Shown piece after piece: positions 16,464-23,888 of a DNA stretch of 32,032 nucleotides. Source of the stretch: Candidatus Acidiferrales bacterium (GTDB lineage Bacteria > Acidobacteriota > Terriglobia > Acidiferrales > UBA7541). The position numbers and the translations under genes were made by a program. The number at the start of each line of letters is the position of its first letter. Positions within the stretch are counted from its first letter, which is position 1. The notes under the pieces were generated by a model. That model did no database searches. It was not told the origin of the DNA and was given only the letters and a program-made list of their open reading frames with translations. The stretch is from the NCBI GenBank assembly GCA_030037775.1, contig JASHQB010000295.1:1-32032 (forward strand), read 5' to 3'.

Positions 16464-16736
16464 ATGCGATACGAAGTCAGGCAGCAAGACGGAAAGTGGC
16501 TTGTTTGGGATACGGTCGCGGACAACTGCGTGATGAAATCCGTGGCAGGCGCGGTGGACGGATTGAGAAGGATTATGGCCAGCAACAATACGCGTTACAC
16601 GGTGAATGGAGGGCTTCTGGTACCTGCGCCAAACTCAGTAGCCTTTGAGACCGGACCGGCAATGTTCTGGACGCAGGAAGAAGCTCAACAATGGGCTGAC
16701 ACTTGGAATGACATCGGCCAATCGGGTCCTGTTTGA
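16464..16736 (+). CDS. Small hypothetical protein (90 aa)
   Basis: A 90-residue soluble protein of unknown function, with no signal peptide. It begins MRYEVRQQDGKWLVWDTVAD and alternates strand-like and helix-like segments: AVDGLRRIMASNN, then the C-terminal FWTQEEAQQWADTWNDIG. The regular aromatic pattern suggests a small alpha/beta fold. GGAGG at 16455-16459 lies close (4 nt) before the ATG, which supports real translation. The gene starts 13 nt after the glycosyltransferase stop, so it may share its transcript. Its last codons and stop overlap the left arm of a divergent palindromic repeat. Confidence 0.6.
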   Translation: MRYEVRQQDGKWLVWDTVADNCVMKSVAGAVDGLRRIMASNNTRYTVNGGLLVPAPNSVAFETGPAMFWTQEEAQQWADTWNDIGQSGPV

Positions 16737-16818
16737 CCCTCCGCCGGCTTTGCTGGCTAGACCGAAAATGGCTCCCGATTCGGTCTTGTCTTCGAGAGTC
16801 ACAAACTGACCCACTAGC
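16724..16818. repeat. Divergent copy of the dispersed palindromic repeat
   Basis: The right end carries CAAACTGACCCACTAGC (16802-16818), identical over 17 nt to 28618-28634. The left end, GGGTCCTGTTTG (16724-16735), is an imperfect inverted partner of the right arm. The interior (about 66 bp) does not resemble the other two copies, so this may be a degraded or composite element. It lies between the 90-aa gene and the ECF sigma factor. Confidence 0.45.
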
Positions 16819-16826
16819 AAATCCGC

Positions 16827-16851
16827 GTAACCTTTGAGCGTGCCAGCCGTT
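16827..16851 (+). promoter_or_regulatory. Possible ECF-type promoter of the sigma-factor gene
   Basis: GTAAC (16827-16831) and CGTT (16848-16851) are separated by 16 nt. This resembles the AAC / CGT pattern recognised by many ECF sigma factors, which often control their own gene. It lies about 50 nt before the GTG start. The match is short and could be chance. Confidence 0.25.
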
Positions 16852-16900
16852 ATGGTATGGAGAACGCTTGCCACTGCGGGCAGGCGTACTGCGGGAGTAA

Positions 16901-17464
16901 GTGTTGAAGGGCCGAGAAAACGAAGCGGACGAGCGGCTTCTGGTGGAAGCGGCGCAGAGGGATCCGAGCCGGTTCGCGGAGCTCTACGAACAGCACTTCG
17001 AACGGGTGTATGCCTACGTGATGCGCCGTGTCGGGAACCGACAGGAAGCCGAAGATGTCGCGTCCGACGTGTTTCATCAGGCGCTGGAGAAGATTGGCAG
17101 TTTCGAATGGCGCGGCGTGCCGTTTGCGGCATGGCTTTTCCGCATCGCTGCAAATGCCACCGCGGATCGCTGGCGGCAAAGGGCGCGCGAGCAAGGCAAT
17201 CCGGAGAAAGAACCCAGGGAGGAATTTGATTTCGAGCAAGCCAACGAGCAAGCGCGTCTTTTCCGGCTGGTGAAGGAATTGCCCATGGAGCAGCGTCTGG
17301 TGGTGGAGATGCGCTTCGCGGAGGAAAAAAGCATAAGGGAAATCGCGGAGACGATCGGCAAAACGGAAGGCGCGGTGAAGCAATTGCAGTTTCGCGCGAT
17401 ACGCAGTCTGCGTTCGCAAATAGAACCGGGCACGCGGAAGAAACTGGTGAAGAGCAATGGCTGA
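16901..17464 (+). CDS. ECF-subfamily RNA polymerase sigma factor
   Basis: A 187-residue sigma-70 family factor with only regions 2 and 4. Region 2 spans about residues 24-92 (RFAELYEQHFERVYAYVMRR, then EAEDVASDVFHQALEKI and FAAWLFRIAANATADRWRQR). Region 4 spans about 118-172 (KELPMEQRLVVEMRFAEEKS, then IREIAETIGKTEGAVKQLQF). The start is GTG 16901 with a GGGAG about 5 nt upstream; TTG 16904 is a poorer choice. It overlaps the next gene by 8 nt, the usual arrangement for a sigma factor and its cognate regulator. The partner here has VOC domains, not a classical transmembrane anti-sigma factor. Confidence 0.92.
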   Translation: MLKGRENEADERLLVEAAQRDPSRFAELYEQHFERVYAYVMRRVGNRQEAEDVASDVFHQALEKIGSFEWRGVPFAAWLFRIAANATADRWRQRAREQGNPEKEPREEFDFEQANEQARLFRLVKELPMEQRLVVEMRFAEEKSIREIAETIGKTEGAVKQLQFRAIRSLRSQIEPGTRKKLVKSNG

Positions 17465-18950
17465 AGGCCAGAACGAAAAACTGAACCGGGCGATTGATGC
17501 CGTGCTGGTGGCTCGCAGGCCGGCGCTCGTAGCGTCGGCGGACGCGGGATTGGCGCCATATGTGCGAGTGGCCGCGGAGCTGCGCGGGCTGCCCAGCGAG
17601 AATTTCAAGGCGACTTTGAAGGCGGAATTGATCCGGAGAGCGACGATGGCAGGAGAAGCGGCAACGACGACGGTTGAGCCGCCGCCCACGGTGATTCCGC
17701 GTCTTTGTTTCAAGGACACCAGACGGGCCATTGAGTTTTATCAGCTGAGTTTCGGAGCCAAGGAAATCATGCGGCTGGTTGATCCGGACCAGAGAATCGG
17801 CATCGCGCAGATACAGATCGGCAACGCGCGAATCATGCTTTCGGACGAGTACCCGGAGTTTGGCGCAGTCAGCCCGGAGACGCTGGGAGGCTCCACGGTG
17901 AGGATCAAGGTGATGGTTCCCGACGTAGACGCCACGGCACAACAGGCGCTGGCCGCCGGAGGAAAGATGGTCCGCCCGGTGCAGGATCAGTTCTACGGGG
18001 AGCGCGTGGGCCAAATCGCGGACCCGTTTGGGTACACCTGGATTATCGCCACGCACAAAGAAGATGTGTCCACGGAGGAAATGCAGCGGCGACTGAACGA
18101 ATGGAACGAAAGATCGGAGGAAAAAATGACAAGCAATGCAGCAGCGAGCAAGGCGGAAAGCAGCGAGTCGAGGAAGGCGGTTCCGTACATCCGCGAAGGT
18201 TTCCACACCATCACGCCGTACATTCTGGTCGGCGGGGCCGCGAAATTCATCGACTTCATGAAGAACGCGTTCGGCGCGGAGGAAAAAGGCCGCGTGACGA
18301 TGCCCAACGGCAAGATCATGCACGCCGAGGCGAAAGTCGGCGATTCGATGATCGAGCTGAGCGACGGCAACGAGCAATATGGACCCACGCCCATCGCGCT
18401 TCATTACTATGTGAACGACGTGGACGCCGTTTACGCGCGGGCCATCGAAGCTGGCGGGGCTTCGACGCACGCTCCGGTCGATCAACCCTACGGCGACCGC
18501 GAAGCGGGAATCAAAGACCCCTTCGGCAACAGCTGGTTCATCGCCACGCCGAAGACGTACACACCGTTCCCGGGGCAGATGAACGCCATTCAGCCGTATC
18601 TTTTCCTGCGCGGCTCGCAGAAGATGGCTTCGTTCCTGGAAAATGCTTTTGGAGCGAAGACGGAAGGCGTGCACAACGCAGCGGACGGCACAGTCGCGCA
18701 CGCCACGGTGCGCATCGGGGACAACACGCTCGAATTCAGCGAAGCGCACGGCGAGTATCCGCCGTCGGCGTGCCATCTGCACCTCTACGTGCCGGATACC
18801 GACGCGGTCTACGCACGGGCTCTGCGCGCAGGCGCGACGACCATCGAAGTGCCGAGCGACAAACCCTACGGCGACCGCAGCGCCGGCGTGAAAGATCCGT
18901 GGGGCAACAGCTGGTTCATCGCCACGCACATTAAGGATGTGGCGTTCTAA
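17457..18950 (+). CDS. Anti-sigma-like N-terminus fused to three PhnB/glyoxalase (VOC) domains
   Basis: A 497-residue cytoplasmic protein. Residues 1-60 (RAIDAVLVARRPALVASADA, then YVRVAAELRGLPSENFKATL) resemble the helical N-terminal segments of proteins encoded next to ECF sigma factors in Acidobacteriota; I treat this as an anti-sigma-like region, inferred from pattern and position. Three PhnB-type VOC domains follow at about 78-200, 250-366 and 376-492, each ending with a DPFG or DPWG plus W.IAT signature (DPFGYTWIIAT, DPFGNSWFIAT, DPWGNSWFIAT). A charged linker (about 201-245) separates the first from the second. VOC proteins bind metals or small ligands, so this may be a ligand-sensing regulator. 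A strong GGAGG (18116-18120) precedes an in-frame ATG at 18126 inside the linker. Confidence 0.82.
   Translation: MAEGQNEKLNRAIDAVLVARRPALVASADAGLAPYVRVAAELRGLPSENFKATLKAELIRRATMAGEAATTTVEPPPTVIPRLCFKDTRRAIEFYQLSFGAKEIMRLVDPDQRIGIAQIQIGNARIMLSDEYPEFGAVSPETLGGSTVRIKVMVPDVDATAQQALAAGGKMVRPVQDQFYGERVGQIADPFGYTWIIATHKEDVSTEEMQRRLNEWNERSEEKMTSNAAASKAESSESRKAVPYIREGFHTITPYILVGGAAKFIDFMKNAFGAEEKGRVTMPNGKIMHAEAKVGDSMIELSDGNEQYGPTPIALHYYVNDVDAVYARAIEAGGASTHAPVDQPYGDREAGIKDPFGNSWFIATPKTYTPFPGQMNAIQPYLFLRGSQKMASFLENAFGAKTEGVHNAADGTVAHATVRIGDNTLEFSEAHGEYPPSACHLHLYVPDTDAVYARALRAGATTIEVPSDKPYGDRSAGVKDPWGNSWFIATHIKDVAF
18116..18128 (+). promoter_or_regulatory. Internal ribosome binding site and start in the VOC fusion gene
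   Basis: GGAGG at 18116-18120 is 5 nt from ATG 18126-18128, in frame with the 497-residue protein at Met 224. Translation from here would give a 274-residue two-domain VOC protein beginning MTSNAAASKAES, without the anti-sigma-like and first VOC parts. The site is better spaced than that of the full-length start at 17457, which relies on coupling to the sigma gene. Confidence 0.5.
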
Positions 18951-19402
18951 TGCGCGCCTCGAGCGACAGCACTGGCCGCCGCATGCTGCGAATCGTTCTC
19001 GGCGTAATTGTCGCCTTGGTCGTCTGGACCGTGGTCGTGACAGCGTGCGACATCGCCATGCGAAAATTGTGGGTTGACTACGCGCTCGTCGAGAAGTCGC
19101 TGGTCTTCACTCTGCCGATGAAGATTATGCGGCTCTCGGAGAGCGCGCTGAGTTCGCTGGTGTCCGGTTATGCAGCGGCGCTAGTCTCAAAAGAGAGAAT
19201 CAAATCGCCGCTGATCGCCGGCGTGCTGATCCTGGCGATGTTCCTGCCGTCGCACATTTCTATCTGGCACAAATTTCCGGTGTGGTACCACCTGACTTTC
19301 TTCACGTCGTTGGTGTTGCTGAGCCTCGCGGGCGGCCTGTTTCGGCGGCCTGCGGGAATTTCGAAAGGGGCGGTCGCGGAAGCGGCGCTTCCCGAAGCGT
19401 AA
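18950..19402 (+). CDS. Small polytopic membrane protein of unknown function
   Basis: A 150-residue membrane protein with about four hydrophobic segments: IVLGVIVALVVWTVVVTACD (about 15-34), ALSSLVSGYAAALV (about 66-80), SPLIAGVLILAMFLPSHISI (about 86-105) and LTFFTSLVLLSLAGGLF (about 114-130). The N-terminus is short and basic. The ATG overlaps the TAA of the VOC gene (TAATG), so it is translationally coupled and belongs to the sigma operon. It has no zinc-binding anti-sigma motif that I can see, and I do not recognise the family. It may be the membrane component of the same regulatory unit, which is an inference from position only. Confidence 0.75.
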   Translation: MRASSDSTGRRMLRIVLGVIVALVVWTVVVTACDIAMRKLWVDYALVEKSLVFTLPMKIMRLSESALSSLVSGYAAALVSKERIKSPLIAGVLILAMFLPSHISIWHKFPVWYHLTFFTSLVLLSLAGGLFRRPAGISKGAVAEAALPEA

Positions 19403-19415
19403 AAGCGAGGCGCCC

Positions 19416-19844
19416 GTGCAAATTCATCACAGGCAATCCGGCTGGAGAATCGCACTTGCTGCGCTCGGCGTCATGGGTTGGCTTTGCGTGGCTCCGTCGT
19501 TTGCGCAGACGCAACTCCCCGATGACCAGCCGGAGACCGTGCTCGTCACTTTCCACGTCCAGGCGGGCCACGAAGAGGAGATGAAAAAAATCCTCGCCGA
19601 CGCGTGGCAAACTTACACGCGCCTCGACATGGTTCTACCTCAGCCGCACATCATTCTTCAGGGAAGCGAAAACGGCCGGCCCTATTTTGTCGAGATTCTC
19701 ACCTGGCAGAATCACGACATTCCCGACCACATGCCCGCGGAAGTACAAGCAATCTGGAAACGCATGGGCGCGATTTGCGAGAGGCGCGGCGACAAGCCGC
19801 CCATCGGCGGCGGCGAAGTTCATCTGATTGTTCCGAGCGCGTAA
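19416..19844 (+). CDS. Exported small protein with dimeric alpha-beta-barrel-like domain
   Basis: A 142-residue protein starting at GTG 19416, with a purine-rich GCGAGG upstream. Residues 1-30 form a signal peptide (WRIALAALGVMGWLCVAPSF, then AQT). The mature part, ETVLVTFHVQAGHEEEMKKI, then LDMVLPQPHIILQ and GRPYFVEILTWQNHDIPDHM, resembles ABM/dimeric ferredoxin-like domains: a strand, a helix with the 'GHEEEM' turn, and paired strands. Such domains occur in monooxygenases and stress proteins, but no catalytic residues are evident. It lies 13 nt after the membrane-protein gene and may end the sigma-factor operon. Confidence 0.68.
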   Translation: MQIHHRQSGWRIALAALGVMGWLCVAPSFAQTQLPDDQPETVLVTFHVQAGHEEEMKKILADAWQTYTRLDMVLPQPHIILQGSENGRPYFVEILTWQNHDIPDHMPAEVQAIWKRMGAICERRGDKPPIGGGEVHLIVPSA

Positions 19845-19873
19845 CGTCTGTTTTTGTCTTCGAATCGATGCCT

Positions 19874-20233
19874 TCATATGCTGTAGTTGGCAACGACCCG
19901 AACTACTTTTTCCGCCGCACCGAATTCCATAAACTCTCCGGTGCGAGTGCCGCGCTGGTTCTCGTAGTAGAGCACAACGCTCGAGATTCCCTGCATGACA
20001 TCGATGAGCTTAAATTGGAGGTTTGGAAACAGCTCAAGCCCTTTCGCGAAGTAACCGCGGAGCGCTTGCCTGCCGTTCACCACTCCGGACGCATCCCCGA
20101 GCACCCTGGCAGCGACCGGCGACGTGAGCACCACATTCTCGGCATAGTGCGAAATGATGCGATCGAGATTGTGCGCGTTCCACGCATCGATCCACTCCGC
20201 AGCGAATTGCTTTGCCTCCAGTGGAGTCAACAT
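19874..20233 (-). CDS. NTF2-like (SnoaL-type) fold protein
   Basis: A 119-residue soluble protein with the NTF2/SnoaL pattern. The first helix is AKQFAAEWIDAWNAHNLDRI, followed by the typical ISHYAENVVLTSPV, then VNGRQALRGYFAKGLELFPN and LQFKLIDV, and strands to the C-terminus. These small conical folds are either enzymes (isomerases, hydratases) or ligand-binding proteins. No specific activity can be assigned. It stands alone on the minus strand, converging with the exported small protein. Confidence 0.8.
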   Translation of the reverse strand: MLTPLEAKQFAAEWIDAWNAHNLDRIISHYAENVVLTSPVAARVLGDASGVVNGRQALRGYFAKGLELFPNLQFKLIDVMQGISSVVLYYENQRGTRTGEFMEFGAAEKVVRVVANYSI

Positions 20234-20376
20234 TTTTGGTCACGCCTCCAATGGACCCATTCTAGCAGGCTGCGGAAAACGCGAAGTTGTGACGTAGCGG
20301 CACGGCGCATCTCTAATGGGGATGTGAGGAACCGTCCACGTGGTCGTGACGGCCTGCGCGCGGCCGCAAAAATCGA

Positions 20377-21753
20377 TCAGATGCCGATGCCACGGCGCGG
20401 GCGATTTTCGCGGACCCAGCGCGTGTCCTGCAGGGGCTCGCCGTCGCACTCGACTTCGAGAACCGTGGCGAGCGGATCGGGAGGATGGTCCGGCAGACCG
20501 GTGAACTGCACGCGAAATTCCTGCTGATGAAATTCTACGGGCTGCTTGGTCGTGTACATACGCGCGCTCAACACTTTGGTGCGCAGGCCGCCGACGGCGA
20601 CGGTATTCCCCGGCCAGAAGTGCACGTGGACGTAAAGCGTCTTGTCTTTGCGCGTGAAGCCCGCCATTTCTGACGTGGTCACTTTGCATCGCTCCGACTC
20701 GTAAATCGTCGGCCCGTTGTCCTCCATCCAGCGCCCGACGGCTTCCAGCGTGGCAATCGACTCCGAAGGCACGGAGCCGTCGCCCGTTGGGCCGATATTC
20801 AGCAGGTAATTTCCGCCGCCCTGCGCGCATTCCACCAAGTTGCTCACAATGGTCTTCGGCGACTTCCAATCGTCATCCGCGCGCTGATACCCCCAGCTAT
20901 CGTTCATCGTCATGCACGATTCCCACGCGCGGCCTTCCGCGGCCGCTTCGATCTCCTGCTCCGGCGTGCTGAAGTCGCCGGGGAGCAGGTTGCGGTTGTT
21001 GACGATGATCTCCGGCTGCAAGCCGAAGACCATCTGATTCATCTTCACCGATTGCCAGCCCTCCGCGTCGAGCGGCCACGCCACGTCGTACCACAGCACG
21101 TCGATTTTCCCGTAGTTTGTCATGATTTCGCGGATCAGCCCGTGCGTGTACGCCACGAAACGCTCCCGCGCGGCGGGATCGGTGGCGCAGCGCGCGCCGT
21201 CGGGATGGTGCCAGTCCATCAGCGAATAATAAAACCCGACGCGCAGCCCCTCCGCACGCGCCGCTTCCACGTACTCGCGCGCAAAGTCGCGCCCCGGACC
21301 CTGCTCCGGCGCGCAATAATTCGTCAGCTTCGACGCGAAATTGCAGAAGCCTTCATGATGCTTCGACGTCATCACCATGTACTTTTGCCCCGCGCGTTTC
21401 GCCAGCCGCGCCCATTCGCGCGCGCACCCGGGACGCGGATGAAAGCGCTTCGCCAGTTGCTCGTACTCCGCGACGGGAATGCCTTCCTCTTCCATGGCCC
21501 ATTCGTGATGACCGTAGAGGCTGTAGAGTCCGAAGTGAATGAACATGCCGAATTTCGCAGCATGCCACCATGCCAGCCGCGCCGCGCGGCTTTGCGACTC
21601 GCGCTGGTCTTCTTCAGTTTGCGCCGCGCTCGGAGTGGGCGAGCGTTGCTGCGCCGCCCACGCAAGTTTCGGCTGAATGGCGGACGCGCCTGCTGCTGCG
21701 GCGCCAGCGCCGAACAGCTTCAACGTGTCGCGTCGGGAGAATGTGTGTGGCAT
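20377..21753 (-). CDS. Tat-exported alpha-L-fucosidase (GH29)
   Basis: A 458-residue glycoside hydrolase family 29 enzyme, releasing alpha-linked L-fucose from glycans. The start at ATG 21753 gives a twin-arginine signal, SRRDTLKLFGAGAAAAGASA, so it folds in the cytoplasm before export; a TTG 21 nt upstream is less likely. Family marks are WWHAAKFGMFIHFGLYSLYG (about 64-83), KHHEGFCNF, VGFYYSLMDWHHPD, and KIDVLWYDVAWP, where the Asp after LWY is in the place of the GH29 nucleophile. A beta-sandwich follows at the C-terminus with many short strands (TLYVHVHFWPGNTVAVGGLR). It may act with the adjacent Tat-exported hydrolase on host, plant or exopolysaccharide material, but this is only a neighbourhood inference. 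Confidence 0.93.
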   Translation of the reverse strand: MPHTFSRRDTLKLFGAGAAAAGASAIQPKLAWAAQQRSPTPSAAQTEEDQRESQSRAARLAWWHAAKFGMFIHFGLYSLYGHHEWAMEEEGIPVAEYEQLAKRFHPRPGCAREWARLAKRAGQKYMVMTSKHHEGFCNFASKLTNYCAPEQGPGRDFAREYVEAARAEGLRVGFYYSLMDWHHPDGARCATDPAARERFVAYTHGLIREIMTNYGKIDVLWYDVAWPLDAEGWQSVKMNQMVFGLQPEIIVNNRNLLPGDFSTPEQEIEAAAEGRAWESCMTMNDSWGYQRADDDWKSPKTIVSNLVECAQGGGNYLLNIGPTGDGSVPSESIATLEAVGRWMEDNGPTIYESERCKVTTSEMAGFTRKDKTLYVHVHFWPGNTVAVGGLRTKVLSARMYTTKQPVEFHQQEFRVQFTGLPDHPPDPLATVLEVECDGEPLQDTRWVRENRPRRGIGI

Positions 21754-21904
21754 GGCGGCGTTATGTTGCTCCAAGCGCGGCTATGCGCCAAGCGAAAAAT
21801 GGGCACGACAGGCTGAGTCACCCGGCAGCGGGATCAGATTCGAATCCACTTCCGGCGAATAATAATCATTCAAGTCCGTGCCTCTTTGTAATGGGAAACA
21901 CCGA

Positions 21905-23569
21905 TCACGCGAGGGAGAGGCGGTCCCACGGGCCGAGCCACTCGCAGGGGCGGCCCTTGGTGCGGAAGGACGTCAAATCCTGCGCAACCGAGAGGCTGAC
22001 GTAGATATTGATGCCTTTGAGGGAGTCGATTCCGGGCTGCTCGAACGTGTGGCGGCAAAGAGTGGCGGCGCCCGGCGCGAGATAAATCGGAACGCTGTTG
22101 CCGTTGACGCTTAGGTCGTCGTGCCGCGCGCCATCGCGGTCGTAGAGAAAATGCGTTCTACGCCAAGCCTGCACCATGTCCACATCGATTTGGCCGTAGT
22201 TGTTGCGGATGAACCACATGAATGTCCAGAACCGCATGCCCGTGCCGTTCAACCCGAAGTGAGTGGGATTTTGGGCGCCGCTGCCGTGCTGCCTCATGGG
22301 ATGGCCAGGATCGCGGACGTTATCTTCGGCGTAGCTATCGGGTGCTTCCACATTGTTTGTGGTAACGACATAGCGCGCTTCCCACTCATCCATCTGGCCA
22401 GGCGTGCGAACAGCGTAACGCGCGATTCCGTTTTGATCGGCGGGAATGCTTTCGACCACGAACGCCTCGTGGCCGTCAGAAACCAGCCAGTTCGCGCCGC
22501 GCGTACACTTGCCGATCACGATCTTGCGGCCGGAACCCTTGCGGTATTCAGGGCGCCCGACGGTCAGCAGTTCGACGGCGTGCCGGGCGTTGCCTGCAAA
22601 GGCTGCAGCGTAGAAATCGCCAACCTGCCAATCGAGGCCCGGCCGGCGATAACCCGAAAATGGATGTGAGAGCGTGGGGCCGAGAATTCCGAGCCCTCCG
22701 CCGGCATATCCGCTTGCGGTGACACCTCGATCGTTCTGCGCGTGTTCGCTTCCGATTTCGCCGGCGGAGTCCGTCACGGTGTAACGGTGCGCTCGCTTGT
22801 CACTTGGAGAAACGATGAAGGCGACCAGATATTCCTGAGGAAAGAAATGCTGGTCTTCGGAACTGACGTGGATGGTCTTTCCGTCGCGCGTGGCCGGACC
22901 GAGAATCACCGCGCCACTGCAGCAATGCGCGTTCTCGTCCTCGGGGGCCAATGCGGCTGTCTCGGAAGACGGCGGTTTGCCCATCAAGCCAAAGTAACTG
23001 TTGATCATCAAGATCTTGTCGAAGTGGGTGAGCTCGCGCGGAAATGCGGAGGCGGCCAGTTCCGTCGCCGCGCCGTCGGCGATACCGTGCATCATTTCCA
23101 GAGCTTCGGGAACCAGTAATTGGTAATAAGAGTTCTGCTCGCGGAGATACGCGGCCATCGCTTCCGCGCTGCCCTGAATCGGCAACAGTTCGCGGTACCA
23201 GCCCTCATACACCATGCGAATCAAGTCGGCGGCGCGCTCACCATATTGCTTGCCGATTTCATACCAGGAGCCTTGCAACTCACCCAGATAACGCGGGTGC
23301 GGATCATAGGCTGGATATCCCGGCGCCAGATGATATTTGTCGAGGCCCTCGCTATGGCCGGTCCATTCTTTTGGAATGTTCGTCGGCCGGATAGGTCGCG
23401 CTGCGGCGGCTTTCGATGGACGCGGCGTGGACGCGCCGAATGCTTTTAAGGCGTCAGCTGGAAGAACGGCAGATGCACCAGCACAAGCCGCGATCTTCAT
23501 CAATTCCCTTCGGGTGATTCCCACCCGTTCGTTCGAATCGCCACGTGGTTGATCAGAGCTCATCGTCAT
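21905..23569 (-). CDS. Tat-exported C45-like (acyltransferase/peptidase) hydrolase
   Basis: A 554-residue exported protein. Residues 18-46 form a Tat signal (ITRRELMKIAACAGASAVLP). The middle resembles C45 family Ntn-hydrolases: an N-terminal helical part with GSWYEIGKQYGERAADLIR, then AHCCSGAVILGPATRDGKTI (215-233), where the second Cys (217) is placed like the autoproteolytic nucleophile that starts the mature beta-chain. Further on, TKGVTAS-like text is replaced by NDRGVTASGYAGGGLGI, and GANWLVSDGHEAFVVES also fits. C45 members include acyl-coenzyme A:6-aminopenicillanate acyltransferase and related amidases, so it may cleave N-acyl amides. MSSDQ (Met 3) is an alternative start. It precedes the fucosidase by 151 nt on the same strand. 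Confidence 0.78.
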   Translation of the reverse strand: MTMSSDQPRGDSNERVGITRRELMKIAACAGASAVLPADALKAFGASTPRPSKAAAARPIRPTNIPKEWTGHSEGLDKYHLAPGYPAYDPHPRYLGELQGSWYEIGKQYGERAADLIRMVYEGWYRELLPIQGSAEAMAAYLREQNSYYQLLVPEALEMMHGIADGAATELAASAFPRELTHFDKILMINSYFGLMGKPPSSETAALAPEDENAHCCSGAVILGPATRDGKTIHVSSEDQHFFPQEYLVAFIVSPSDKRAHRYTVTDSAGEIGSEHAQNDRGVTASGYAGGGLGILGPTLSHPFSGYRRPGLDWQVGDFYAAAFAGNARHAVELLTVGRPEYRKGSGRKIVIGKCTRGANWLVSDGHEAFVVESIPADQNGIARYAVRTPGQMDEWEARYVVTTNNVEAPDSYAEDNVRDPGHPMRQHGSGAQNPTHFGLNGTGMRFWTFMWFIRNNYGQIDVDMVQAWRRTHFLYDRDGARHDDLSVNGNSVPIYLAPGAATLCRHTFEQPGIDSLKGINIYVSLSVAQDLTSFRTKGRPCEWLGPWDRLSLA

Positions 23570-23888
23570 CCCTCTTAATTCCCCGTCTAGCTAAGATGCT
23601 TTCCGACCGCCGTCCCAAACTGCAACGTGAATCGTTGCGCCAACCGCGGTGAATTGCAAACGTAATCTGTCTGGGCTCCGCACGCCCGCACAATGCCTGG
23701 AATAAGTCATATTCTTCGCAGTACAATCGGCGCGCACTTTTGGTTGTGAGGGGCCAGATGATATGGGATCTCAACCTTGCTTTCCGCAGGCATCCCGGGC
23801 TGCATTGCCGTTGCCGTCCTTATTCTCGCCTCGGCGTCAGGGCGAACATGGTTATTTTTGGACTGAATTTATTCAGAGAGGCTCTGCC
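23570..23888. other. Divergent intergenic region
   Basis: These 319 bases separate the C45-like gene (minus) from the BNR gene (plus). The frame upstream of the BNR start at 23889 is open back to 23763, but it encodes Arg/Pro-rich text without a signal peptide, so I do not count it as coding. A TACAAT at 23722-23727 is a possible plus-strand -10 box, with no clear -35. I see no repeat, RNA gene or riboswitch. Confidence 0.5.

Noticed and set aside
16635-18929. Long open frame (764 codons) on the minus strand
   Set aside because: It is antisense to the ECF sigma and VOC genes, Arg/His-rich, and lacks any recognisable motif.
21826-21860. tRNA-like TTCGAATCC string
   Set aside because: No acceptor stem, D-arm or anticodon arm can be drawn around it.
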